A stretch of 64,000 nucleotides of DNA from Rhodeus uyekii (lineage: Eukaryota > Chordata > Actinopteri > Cypriniformes > Acheilognathidae). The notes below the pieces were generated by a model. That model was given only the letters and a program-made list of their open reading frames with translations. It did not search any database and had not been told where the DNA came from. Positions 35,917 to 47,540 of this stretch are shown here, piece by piece; position 1 is the stretch's first letter, and every line of letters begins with the position of its first letter. The position numbers and the translations under genes were made by a program. The stretch is taken from contig JAWRVZ010000250.1 in assembly GCA_037043235.1 (NCBI GenBank), forward strand, positions 312,501 through 376,500, read 5' to 3'.

Positions 35917-36195
35917 ATGGAGAAATCAAGGCAGTGGCACACAGACGAGATATATTTTTTAAAAAGCTGGGGAAGATGAGTTTTTATTCACAGAAGTCAA
36001 ATGAAAGGCAATCTAGTTTGCAAACAGTCTGTTGCTGTTTTTAAAGGAGTACAATATCTGTCGTCATTATGAAACAAAACATTGTGCAGCTTTCTCAAAG
36101 TACAGCGGCGAGACGCGAAAACAGCAGGCTCACGAGCTGCTTGCTGGACTTCGATCTGAACAGAGCACGCTGCTACATCCTTCATCATCATTAAG
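35917..36195 (+). pseudogene. hAT transposase N-terminal fragment, broken
   Basis: ATG at 35917 opens a frame (MEKSRQWHTDEIYF...) that hits a stop after 18 codons. Further frames then carry recognisable pieces of the BED-like zinc finger region of GTF2IRD2/Charlie-type hAT transposases: LVCKQSVAVF, then KEYNICRHYETKH and FSKYSGETRK...AGLRSEQ. Frameshifts and stops make it non-functional. It is the remnant of the transposase of element B. Confidence 0.7.
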
Positions 36196-36909
36196 ATGAC
36201 TTGAGAAAGCCAACTTAGTGATATTGTATCTAAACTTATTATTATTATTATTATTTTTCTTCTTACCTAAAATTCTCTGCTCAGACTTCAGACCTGTTCT
36301 GACTTGAGTTGCTATATCTTTTCAGACTGATCAGACTTATGATTTTTGATAAAATTGAAGATTAAAATCATAAAATCTCCATAGACTTTCATTGATCTGG
36401 CAAAAACTGAATTTTAGATAGAGCGTCCTCCCCATCTTGTGGTGACATCACAACATTACACCTGATATATAATACATTTCATTCAGCATGTCTGAACATG
36501 TGCATTGAGTAGCAGTCATTGGAACCCAATGTCCATTCCAATGAAAAAATCCTGAAAAAAGACTTGCAGGTCTACAATCGATTTTTTACTTTAATTAGTA
36601 AGTTAAATCTCTCTATTTTACATACCAACTATGAAATACTGGCAAACATATTAAAGATTGCAAATATAACTGTAGAAAATGCTGCTTCTGTGTGTGGGAA
36701 ACAGCGCCACTCACTGACCAACTGAATCATCAGTAATCTCCAAATAAATCTTGTTAGCGACATGTTTTAAAGTTTAAATTCTCAAAACTTTTCAAGCTTG
36801 AAGCTTTTACAACTAATTTAAACTTTCAGGCTTTCTCAAGCCAACTTAAGTTTATAAAATAAACTTCCTCTATCTAGTTGATCAGTGATGCTGTCTCTGT
36901 TTGGCAGTA

Positions 36910-37262
36910 CAGTGATCCCTCGTTTTTCGTTATTGCGGTTAATGTGGACCGGAACTATCGCGATAGGTGAAAGTAGGATCAGCCAATCAGCTCACGGGAT
37001 CATCCCCTCGTGCTCTCATTGGTCGAGCTCGCGCCGGGAACCAATCACGTGTCTTGTCTGAGTGCCGTGGGCGTGTACAAAGCCTCAGATAGTTTCTCTC
37101 TGTCTGTCATCCTGGGAAACCGTTTCTCTCGCATCACGATTAAGCAACGCTGCTTTACGCAATACGGCTATACGTGGCGGTATTTTTGACATTTTATTTT
37201 TTGATGAATATTTTTGAAAAATCCGCGATGCACTGAGGCCGCGAAGTGGCGAGGGATTACTG
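36910..37262. mobile_element. Tigger/pogo-like MITE with TA target duplication
   Basis: Ends CAGTGATCCCTCG and CGAGGGATTACTG are inverted repeats flanked by TA (36908-36909 and 37263-37264). Its 353 bp have no coding. The CAGT(A/G)ATCCCTCG ends and TA target fit the Tc1/mariner superfamily (pogo/Tigger branch). It is nested in hAT element B. Confidence 0.85.
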
Positions 37263-38794
37263 TACCTACTTCTGACTTTCAGTCTGATGAACTTGAACAA
37301 GAGTAAACTAAGAAGCCAAATATCTGACTCTCATCTACATAATATATCTTGTCTTTGTCTGTAAGTCAGATACAGACCAATCTTGACAAACTTCTGAAAA
37401 GTAAGGACCAGCTTCATATCTCTCATTAGGTCACTGACATTACTATGTAGGTGTGACGGTCTTGCCTGGGTGGTCTTCCTACTGTATTGTGCTGCACACT
37501 ATATACTGCACAATGGAGATATACAGAAGAAATAAGGGATCGACAGAATGGAGAATAAAATCAGTTCCACAGCAATTTCCGTTAACTCTGCTTTATTTAT
37601 AACATTTCCTGTATTTAAGTCTTTTTTTACTCTTTCAATTTTGTGATCGTATAGTGAACAGTTTAACTAATAATTCAATAAAACAGAAAAACATCTCCCC
37701 CTTGCGGTGAGCGTTCGTAACTTTACATTAATAAGACAATATTTCAAACAAAACTCATTTTACAAACATACCTGCACAATGGAGATATACAGAAGAAATA
37801 AGGGATCGACAGAATGGAGAATAAAATCAGTTCTATGTGAAACAAGTCAAAACACACAATAAGAAAATATTTTCGACACCAAACACATCTCAACATTTCT
37901 CTTAAATATTAATTTTAGGATAAATCAACAATTAGCACATTATTTATATGTTTTACACTTTTTAACTGACAATTCTCCCGTTCCTCAGAATTTGTAACTT
38001 ACCCACAGCAATTTCCGTTAACTCTGCTGAGGGCGGTCCCTATTCCACATTCTAAATACCATCACGCGCCCAACAGATGGCGCTGTTTCCATTTGTGCAG
38101 AATTTAACTCTTTACACACTGTTACATAGGCACTGAACTGTATTGTACATTGAACACTTGGGGATTGTTGCCAATTTAAATTGTCAATTAAAATGCAAAG
38201 CTTTAGGGAAAAAAACTGCATTTGTTAATCATATTAAAGTTGTTTTATATTTATTTTAAATATTATGAAATAAATAAACCCATAGCAACTTTAATGTAAT
38301 ACAGTTTGATTTATGATGCGAAATTTACTTTTGGCCCGCGGCTCTCAGTCAAGTTTGATTTTTGGCCCTTCATAGGAAAAAGTTTGGGCACCCCTGATCT
38401 AAACATTCAAATAAAGATTGAATGGATACTTGATAATAAATGTGAGAGTCATCAGCATTCAAATTATAATGAATGGTAGGGATGGGCGATACCTGACTTT
38501 TTATATTCGATACGATACCGATAGTTTTGGGTATAATTTTACCGATATCGATACCGATACCGCTTATTTCTTAAATGTGTATGTGATTTAAAAAAAAAAA
38601 GGTAAAGTAAAAAAAATAAAATAAAATTATATATAAATATATATATATATATACATATATATTGTCAAATTTACTTTTGTAATAAATTTATTAATGGTCA
38701 ATATATCTTATGTGTAATGTGTGGATGTAATTTGCCTGTAATTTGCCTTTAAGTGTAATATTATATATATATATTGGATAAGATATATTGATAT

Positions 38795-39071
38795 GTGACA
38801 GCAGATGGACTGATTGCAGTGATTGGTGCCTAAAAATTGTACCCGTGAATTCTCTGTGAAATCGAATGTTTTTGTAAAAACCTTCCGTGAAATTGCGAAT
38901 TTTTACCCGTGAATTTGGTTGGTCCCTACTTATTACCAAATAAAATAAACTCAGACTTACTCTCATTCAGCTGGAGAAAATTGTTAGCCAGCAATTACAT
39001 TTATCTAAACCAGAGGTGCCCAAACTAGGGCCCGCGGGCCGTAACCTTTGATTTTGCCCGCCGTACCGTCC

Positions 39072-39111
<40 letters not shown>

Positions 39112-39138
39112 AGAGAAAGAGAGCGCGCGAGATACCTT
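38795..39138 (+). repeat. Transplanted copy of 35405-35746
   Basis: The segment is nearly identical to 35405-35746. It contains the right end of hAT A, its CTTATTAC target duplication, the spacer, and the left end of hAT B up to GCGCGCGAGATACCTT. It therefore formed after both insertions. It sits in the loop between two perfect 49-bp inverted repeat arms inside hAT C. Confidence 0.92.
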
Positions 39139-39492
39139 ATATTGATATATTGAATAAGATATATTGACCATTAATAAATTTATTACAAAAGTAAATTTGA
39201 CAACAAATAAAATAAAAATGTTTAAAATAATACAGTATTTTACAAAAAATATTGATTAAATAAAATACATCATAACATGTCACAAATATTGCATCTCGCA
39301 ATACTTTTTTCTGCCATTGAAAAGTACCACCACTCCACGCTACACTTTCTTTCTGCCATAGTGCCATTCTGTTTATGCGCGGACAATATGTGCGACGCGT
39401 GCCGTGAAAGTGACGTGTACGTGTGGGCAGGGCACGTTTCTCGGGTTTCTCACAGTCATCACGTGACACGGGTGAGCTAAATGTCAGAGGGG

Positions 39493-40710
39493 CATAGGCG
39501 GAGTTTGGGGGGGGCTGGGGGGGGCACTGCCCCCCCAGACCAGAGCCAATTAATGCCTGCCTTGTGCTTTGAATATGTTTTTTTGTTATTACAGAATTCA
39601 TATTTTCTAGTTTTATTTGTTTTATCTTATTAGTTCTGTGTATAGAATGAGTAAGATGTGGCTAATTTTTTACTGTATTTAATTTTTTAGTAGCTTTATT
39701 ACATTCTCCCGTGATTTGCGAATCTCAAAGTATCGCGGTATGTGAGTGGACGCTCTTCTCGTTCTGTTTTACGCGCTGAATAAACAAAATGGACATTCGT
39801 CTTTTTCTTATAAATCCACTACTAAAAGTGTCAAATCTATCTATCAGAGAAGACAGTGGACATCTACGCATCTCGGAAAAAGAGGCGGCTTCTTCTGCAT
39901 TAGGTAAGATATTGTAATGTCTGAAGTAGTTCTATGACAGGTCAAGGGAGGATCTGTTTATGAACTTTAATCGGAACGAAGAACACACTGTAACAAGCGT
40001 CTAACACACTTTTTCGCCGCACTTCTGAACTCCCCGTGTTAACCCTATCACTGCCGAAGCAAAACAAAACAGCAACTATAAAAAGTCTGTTCTATTCGCT
40101 ATTCTTTGTATAAAGCAGTGGTTCTCAAATAGTGGGGCGCACGTTACCCTGGGGTAAATGCTTTTTTTGCCAGGGAGTAGGTTTTCTTCCACTGAACAAG
40201 AGCAGAAGTTCAGATAATCATCCCCTCATCCTTTGACGTGTAGCCTACGATCACGCCGTTGTTCATGTGTCACATGATCAACCACTAAATTCACACGTGT
40301 TTTCACGCGATATCTGGCACTGAGACAAAAAAAAAAACGGGCTCAGAGCTTGTCATTTATCACAACAACTCAGTGTTTTCAACCACATAAGATTTCTTTT
40401 AGGTTTCAACAAGTTGAGCCAACAAGTTGGTGACTATTTTGAATTATACAGCGCCTTTTGTGACTGCGGTATGTCAGGTGACAAGCATGACGCGTTACCA
40501 TGGAAACAATAAGGCGAAAGTTTTTGCTGCGAAATGTTTACCTCTTCCTAGGGGGGCGTGACAGAAAATAATTGAGAAGCACTGGTATAAAGTCATTGTT
40601 CATTGATAATGTATTTTATATGTAAAATTAATGATATATAAATATGATATAAAAAAACTGAGCTCGTGGTCTGGTGCCCCCCCAAGCACAAAAGTGAAAC
40701 TCCGCCTATG
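39493..40710 (+). mobile_element. hAT element D with transposase start, nested in C
   Basis: Ends CATAGGCGGAGTTT and AAACTCCGCCTATG are flanked by CAGAGGGG (39485-39492 and 40711-40718). At 39789 an ATG opens MDIRLFLINPLL...KEAASSALG before a donor-like GTAAGAT. MDIR-type starts are typical of hAT transposases with a TTF/MYM zinc finger. The rest of the transposase is absent. A further hAT (40116-40584) is inserted inside. Confidence 0.88.
40116..40584. mobile_element. hAT element E, nested in D
   Basis: Ends CAGTGGTTCTCAAAT and ATTGAGAAGCACTG are flanked by the exact duplication GTATAAAG (40108-40115 and 40585-40592). Its 469 bp are non-coding and Charlie-like at the ends. Confidence 0.92.
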
Positions 40711-40904
40711 CAGAGGGGGGTTTCAGTTTTAGCACAAACATTAAACAGAAGTAACGAAATGACTTTTTTGCAGAAATTGATGCAGAAATTATTAATTTAA
40801 TTTTAATATCAATATTTTTGTGGAGATATCGATACCAAGTAAGTAGCTTGTGAGTATCGATATATCGATACTGCAGCATCGATATGCCCATCCCTAATGA
40901 ATGG

Positions 40905-41290
40905 CATATTTTTCAAAGATCACTCCCAAAGGGAGCATATAGAGGGAGAACAAAACTGGTTCCAAAATTGAGCCATGAGGAACCCCATACAAGAGAGGGG
41001 TAACAGTTGAAAAGAAAGTCCCAAGATTGATTAAAATAAGTCCTATCTTTTAGATATGAGTAAAACCATTCCAGGGCTAAACCCTCAATGCCAACCACAT
41101 CTCAAAGACAATCAATGAAAATCTTATGGTCAATGGTATCAAATGATAGTTAGATTTAACAGTCATAAAAACAACACACTTTCCAAAATCCACACTACGT
41201 AGAATTTCTTTTCAAACTTTCAAAAGAGCGGACTCTGTACTATGACCACGCTCGTGTGTTGGGCCAGAAACATACTGTAAAAGATCAAAA
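40905..41290 (-). mobile_element. Fossil LINE reverse-transcriptase fragment
   Basis: Minus-strand 40913-41098 reads VGIEGLALEWFYSYLKDRTYF...LPLYAPFGSD, recognisable as the mid-palm part of jockey/L2-type reverse transcriptases (GI.G.AL.WF.SYL..R). The upstream frames contain a decayed SFDTIDH-like stretch (~41120-41160). Stops and frameshifts are many. Confidence 0.6.
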
Positions 41291-42679
41291 GACTCTAATA
41301 AATGTAAAACTCTAAGGACAACAAACATGTATGTTGAAGTCTCCCTAGATTCATGACATGTGCTTTAATCCCTAAATCACACAGACAGTCTCATGGCTGC
41401 TGTTTCATTAACCCTTTTTGTGTAAATGGATTATCTAATGTCATGCATCCACTTAATGTATGAAAATAAATAAAACGTTTTATAAGTTATATTCACTCTT
41501 ATGATCGCCCAGCCTTTCATAAATGTGAGGGTGCTCTCTGGATAATTTGGAGTGTGACTTTAGCCAATGTGTCACACTATCTCTGCCGTCAAGTCTATAT
41601 CTTACATTTAACATTTGGATCACACATAGTTGATAGTATTTCAATTTAGACCCTCAGTTGAATTTAGACAAGGGTTTTAAACACATAATTGACCGCAATC
41701 TTCAGCTTCACAATTTCAGCTTACACAATTATTTAAACTAATCCAGAGAATAACTTCAAATTAACATCAGTCTAGACCAGACTTGACTAGAAACTGACAT
41801 TCACTAAGACAGCAGAAACACAACCATACAACGACGAGAAACCAGCACAAGGAGAATAAATACACAGGAGGAGAGGCAATTGATGAGAAACACAGCTGGA
41901 ATAAAATCAAACTAATGACAATGAAACAAGACGGGCGGGGTAACAGACAAGACATGAACATGCAGCCAATTAAACAAAGTCGACGAGCAGCTGGTGACAA
42001 CCAAACTGCGCGTGACAAAACACATGAAAGCACGCGGCTGATATAAACACCAACCGCATGCTCACAACACTGCACACAGACTAGAGAGAGCGTGGCTCGC
42101 GCAAGGCTTGAAACCGCGCCCACTCACAAGACATAGAGCGCGCAAGAACGAGTGTGAACACCTGTTCTCACATGCTCATGACAAGGACGAACACACGAGT
42201 TATGAATGCCCGAATCCCGACACAAAACCGAAACTGAACCAGACCAAAGTATCGGGACCGGACATCATAACTCGCACAAAAGACTTCTCTAGGTTTAACT
42301 CTTATTCAATTTAAAAGCATGTCTGTTTATACTTCCTTTGTTTTTAGAAAAGTTAGCTAGGTTGTTTTAGTTCCTTTATCATTTTGATAACAGAGTGCCA
42401 TCCCTGCCTCCACTCACAATCTCTCTCTCAGCCAAAAGTTTTTCTCAGTCTCTTAAGACTGTAACTCAGGCAGAATGCAATAGTAAATTCTTTGCCATAT
42501 AGAAACCTTAATCATTTTTAAAATGTTAATATTTAACTCTCAATTATACCCATTTTGAATATATAAAATAAAGTATGCCAGGAGCATTACTAAGTTTACT
42601 TTTAGTTTAAAATTCACTTAACCTTTGTTATCCAGACCATCTTTAATCTGCAAAAATGATCTTCATCTTTAGTCACCAG
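41291..42679. other. Unassigned non-coding spacer
   Basis: No gene. 41780-42270 is CA/GA-rich sequence of the type seen in decayed retroelement ends; the rest is AT-rich. Confidence 0.35.
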
Positions 42680-45600
42680 AATCAGAATCAGAAAGAGCTT
42701 TATTGCCAAGTGTGCTTGCACACACAAGGAATTTGTCTTGGTGTTGAAGCTTCCAGTGCACATATACAACACAACATGAGTTTACATAGCAAATAACAAT
42801 AACAATACATAACATACACAGTACATGTGGTCACATGCTGGGATTTTTTTGTATGGAGTGGGAGAGGGGATAGATTGTCAGCCACAGGGGATAGATTGTT
42901 GTTTTATCTCTTATTAATTCAACTGTTCAAGAGGGAAATGGCCTGTGGAAAGAAACTGTTCCTGTGCCTAGATGTTCTAGTGGCCAGTGATCGTAGTCGC
43001 CGTTCTGACGGTAACAGTTCAAACAGGGTGTTTCCAGGGTGAGCAGAGTCTGTGATGATTTTACCTGCTCTCTTTTTCACTCTGGAAGAGTACAGGTCCT
43101 GGAGGGCTGGCAGGGAAGCACCAATAATCCTCTCTGCAGTCCGGATTGTGCGATGCAGTCTCCTGATGTCAGATTTGGTAGCTGAACCAAACCAGACAGT
43201 GATGGAGGTGCACAAAACAGACTCAATGACGGCCGAGTAGAACTGTATCAGCAGCTCCTGTGGGAGGTTGAGCTTCCTCAGCTGACGAAGGAAGTACAGT
43301 CTCTGCTGGGCCTTTTTTACAATGGAGTCAATGTGATTGTTCCACTTCAGGTCCTGAGAGATGGTGGTGCCCAGGAACCTGCATGACTCCACTGCTGCCA
43401 CTGTGCTGTTCATGATGGTGAGTGGAGATAGAGCAGGGCTGTTCCTCCTGAAGTCCATTATCATCTCCACCGTTTTGAGCGTGTTGAGCTCAAGGTTGTT
43501 ATAACTGCACCAGACAGCCAGTTGTTCAACCTCCAGTCTGTAAGCAGACTCGTCACCGTTTCGGATGAGGCTGATGGCGGTGGTGTCGTCTGCAAATTTC
43601 AGGAGTTTCACAGAAGGGTCTTTAGAAGTGCAGTCATTGGTGTACAGGGAGAAGAGCAGTGGGGAGAGAACACACCCCTGGGGGGCGCCAATGCTGGTAG
43701 TGAGAGACCTGGATGTGAGTTTCCCCAGTCTCACTCGCTGTTGCCGGTCTGTCAGGAAGCTGGTGATCCACTGACAGATTGAGGATGGCAAGCAGAGCTA
43801 GGTCAGTTTAGCTGTAAGAAGATCAGGCATGATGATGTTGAAGGCCGAACTGAAGTCCACAAATAAGATCCTTGCATAAGTCCCAGGTCTGTCGAGATGT
43901 TGCAGGATATAATGCAGTCCCATGTTGACTGCATCATCCACAGACCTGTTTGCTCTGTAGGCAAATTGAAGAGGATCCAGCAAGGGTCCAGTGATGTCCT
44001 TCAGGTGGGCCAGAACCAGTCTCTCAAATGACTTCATGACCACAGATGTGAGAGCGACAGGTCTGTAGTCATTAAGTCCAGTGATTTTGGGTTTTTTGGG
44101 GACAGGAATGATGGTGGAGCGTTTGAAGCAACGGGGAACTTCACACTGCTCCAATGATCTATTGAAGATCTGCGTGAAGACTGGAGCCAGTTGGTCAGCG
44201 CAGGCTTTCAAACAAGCAGATGAGATGCCGTCTGGGCCTGAAGCTTTCCTTATCTTCTGTCTTTTGAAGATTTTGGATACCTGCTCCACACAGACCTTAA
44301 GCTCTGGTTGGATGGCGGGGGGGGGGGGGGGGGGGGGGTGGTGGGGTGTTGAGGGGGTGCAGTAGGTGTTGGGGGACGTGTGAAGTGCAGATCAGCCTGG
44401 GTGTGAGGTGTGAGATTGGGTTTCTCAAACCTGCAGTAAAAAGCATTTAGCTCATCCGTCAGATGTTGATTCTCAGCAGGTCAGTGGGTTGGTGGCTTAT
44501 AGTTGGTGATATTCTTCAGGCCTGACCAGACAGCAGCAGGGTTGTTGGAAGAAAACTGGTTTCTCAGCTTTTCAGCATAACTTCTTTTAGCCACTCTAAT
44601 CTCCTTTGTCAGTCTGTTCCTGGTCTGCTTGTACAAAACACCATCCCCACTTCTGTAAGCGTCCTCTTTGTTATGACGAAGCTGTTTGAGTTTCCCAGTA
44701 AACCATGGTTTATCATTAGGAAATGATAAGAATGTCCTTGTAGGAATGTGTGTATCCTCACAGAAATGTTACAGTATCCGTTATCTCATCCAGATTAGTG
44801 CTGGCAGTTCCAAAAACATTCCATTCAGTACAATCAAAACAGGCTTTGAGATTCTCCTCTGCTTCATTAGTCCATCTTTTAACAGTCTTTTTTGCAGGTT
44901 TAGCTGATTTCAGTTTCTGCCTGTAGGATGGAATAAGATGAACCACACAGTGATCAGAAAGCCCCAAAGCTGCCCGTGGGACGGAGTAATATGCATTCTT
45001 TATTGTGGTGTAGCAGTGGTCAAGAATATTACTGTCTCTGGTGGGACATGTAATGTGCTGTCTGTATTTTGGCAGTTCACGGGAGAGATTTGCTTTGTTA
45101 AAATCCCCCAGAATGATTAAAAGAGAGTCTGGATACTTCGGTTCAGTCTCAGCTATTTGTTCAGCCAGCTGTTGTAATGCCGTGCTGACACACGCGTCTG
45201 GAGGAATGTAAACATTCACGAGAATAAACGAGGAAAACTCACGCGGTGAATAGAAAGGTTTACAGTTTATGAAGTGAGTCTCTAGGTTAGGAGAGCATAT
45301 CTTCTTCAGCGTTGTTATATCTGAACACCAACCTTCGTTGATGTAGAAACACAAACCTCCACCTCTCGTTTTCCCGGTTAGCTCCGTGATGCAATCTGCT
45401 CGGAACAGCTGGAAGCCCGGCAGATATAGTCCATTGTCCGGTGTGTTCACATTTAGCCAGGTCTCAGTGAAGCACAGAGCAGCAGAATTGAAAAAATCCT
45501 TATTAATCCGGGTGAGGAGAAGCAGTTCATCCATTTTATTAGGAAGAGAACGGAGATTAGCAAGATGAATACTGGGGAGAGGAGTGCGGAAGCCCCGTGA

Positions 45601-45870
45601 GCGGAGTTTGACTAGTGCCCCGGCTCGTTTCCCACGCCTGCGTCTGGCTCGGTTTAAAGAGACAGTCGCGACTCCAACGAGGATATCGAGTAAAACGTCT
45701 GAATAATCAAAAACCGCAGAAATATTGTCTGGAGTGTGATCCCTAGTAGTTCGTTTTTGGTGAAAACAATCGGAAAAGAATGACTAAAAGCAGAGCAAAC
45801 AAACAAAGACAGGACAATCACTGTAGAGCTAAAAACCGAGGCTACCATCCGCGGCGCCATCTTGTTTGTA
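42680..45870 (-). mobile_element. CR1/L2-type LINE, near full length but broken
   Basis: On the minus strand from ~45870 (ATGGCGCCGCGGATGG) to 42680 (3' end with TTTATTGCCAAG read on +). The endonuclease at 45534-44758 shows ALCFTETWL, VNVYIPPDA, LIILGDFN and LGLSDH. The reverse transcriptase is in two frames, 44289-43798 (QIFNRSLEQ, DYRPVALTSVVMKSFERLVL, VDFSSAFN) and 43791-42919 (GAPQGCVLSPLLFSLYTND, KFADDTTA, LGTTISQDLKWNNHI). A stop/frameshift at ~43797 and a second break with a G run (~44319-44338) separate the parts, so it is inactive. The family is CR1/L2/Rex1-like; I cannot fix the subfamily. Confidence 0.88.
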
Positions 45871-46072
45871 TAGCACATTTCATACACAATGGTAATTCAA
45901 AGTGCTTTACATAAAGAAGAATGATAAAAATAAAACATTAAACTGTAAATTATATAATATTTATTTATATAATATTTAAATCAAAAAATAGATTTCAGCC
46001 TTGTGCCTTTCAAACACTGCTGATTGCAATTTCAGTTGAAAGGGGAAGCAGGTGTTTTAGACTTGTAGGTGA

Positions 46073-46367
<295 letters not shown>

Positions 46368-46439
46368 ATGTATCACATTTATATAGCGCTTTATCAAAGA
46401 CTCTTAAAGTCGCTTTTACATGGAAGGGGGAATCTCCTC

Positions 46440-46717
46440 AACCGCCACCAGAGTTGGAAGACCATTTCAAGTGACTACCTCTTCAAGAGAATGCTAAGAG
46501 TGTGCAAAGCAGTAATCAAAGCAAAAGGTGGCTACTTTGAAGAACCTAGAATCTGACATATTTTCTGTTCTTTCACACTTTTTTGTTATGTATATGATTG
46601 CACATGTGTTAATTCATAGTTTTGATGCCTTCAGTGTGAATGTACAATTTTCATAGTCATGAAAATAAAGAAAACTCTTTAAATGAGAAGGTGTGTCCAA
46701 ACCTTTGGTCTATACTG
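46440..46717 (+). mobile_element. 5'-truncated Tc1 transposon
   Basis: The C-terminus of a Tc1 transposase (SWKTISSDYLFKRMLRVCKAVIKAKGGYFEE..., stop at 46554-46556) is followed by the Tc1 right terminal region (GAGAAGGTGTGTCCAAACC TTTGGTCTATACTG) and TA. The left part is missing; upstream at 46366-46440 is another dispersed repeat (TATATAGCGCTTT...). Confidence 0.88.
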
Positions 46718-46949
46718 TATATAGACCAAATATATATATATGTTCGTGAAGGGAGAAGGGTGGCAGGGAAAGGGTGGATGCGTGGAGGAAGACAAAGAAG
46801 ACAAAGAGCTGTTGTTTCAGATGAAATAAGTGGTAAACTTATACACATGTCATGAATCAAGGTCTCTCATTGAGAGAGGAAGGGTTGAGGGTGCAACCCA
46901 ATCTGCAAAGACCCACAGCTACATCTGTCATGCTAATTTTCCGTACCCA

Positions 46950-47084
46950 CTGTGTATCACTATACAGCATGGTGGTTATAATGTTTGAGCTTCCTCTAGA
47001 ACCAATGAGTTTCATGCTCATGTTACGCATCATGTTTGAGCTTCAGCAACAACCAGAGATTATGAGTCCATTATAACAGGTGTC
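46950..47084 (+). repeat. Dispersed repeat interrupted by solo LTR (left part)
   Basis: Up to TTATAACAGGTGTC at 47084, and continuing after the LTR at 47464 (GTGTTCGAATTGACCAGC...) to ~47540, this matches, in inverse orientation, 59690-59860. The family is not named here. Confidence 0.7.
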
Positions 47085-47463
47085 TGTCATGGACTCAGCC
47101 ACGCCCCCAGTGCCAGACTCCCACGCTCTGCCCACTCGTTCACAATCCCCTGAGTACTGAGCACCTGCACCTGTCCCTAATCAAAGAAACACTATTTCAC
47201 CAGCCTGCACCCAGCACTCAGTGTCTGGTCTCACTTATGCTTCAGACACCCTCTCTGTGTGTACGCCAAGCTAATTCTCCAAGTGTCTCGCCATTCAAGG
47301 TTCCAGCGATCTCCAAGACTTCTGTCAAGACTATTCATCAGATAAGCCACATCCACGACCCCTTCACTCCTGCACTCTTTCACCAGTTACTGTTTCTCGT
47401 GCCCTGTGCTCAAATAAAGCTGCCGGTTTGTACTCACGTCTGTGTCCGTGCCTTGTTATGACA
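47085..47463 (+). mobile_element. Solo LTR (379 bp)
   Basis: It begins TGTCATGG and ends GTTATGACA (terminal TGTCAT/ATGACA inverted repeat), with an AATAAA at ~47413-47418. It is flanked by GTGTC (47080-47084) and GTGTT (47464-47468), a 5-bp target duplication with one difference. The uninterrupted relative at 59690-59860 (minus) reads ACAACAGGTGTTCTGATTGACC, an empty site. It is probably a Ty3/gypsy-class solo LTR, inferred from size and 5-bp duplication. Confidence 0.85.
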
Positions 47464-47540
47464 GTGTTCGAATTGACCAGCTAAATTCAATCAGTTGATG
47501 TTGGAAGTGATTGGATGATGTATGAAAGGAGAAGAGATTA

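Larger units (their letters stand above)
35623..38396 (+). mobile_element. hAT element B (2.8 kb) with decayed transposase
   Basis: Ends CAGAGGTGCCCAAAC and GTTTGGGCACCCCTG are flanked by ATCTAAAC (35615-35622 and 38397-38404), an exact 8-bp duplication. Inside are a GA microsatellite (~35685-35735), a broken transposase N-terminus (35917-36190), a nested TA-flanked MITE (36910-37262) and short scrambled duplications (37504-37590 versus 37772-37832 and 38002-38028). Confidence 0.92.
38477..40896. mobile_element. hAT element C (2.4 kb), host of nested insertions
   Basis: Ends TAGGGATGGGCGATAC and ATATGCCCATCCCTA are flanked by ATGAATGG (38469-38476 and 40897-40904). It contains a 49-bp perfect inverted repeat (38662-38710 and 39155-39203), a copied segment (38795-39138) and another hAT (39493-40710), itself carrying a hAT. 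Without these insertions element C would be under ~900 bp and non-autonomous. Confidence 0.92.

Noticed and set aside
41767..42123. 118-codon minus-strand open frame with hydrophobic residues
   Set aside because: No recognisable family and it lies in CA-rich decayed repeat sequence.
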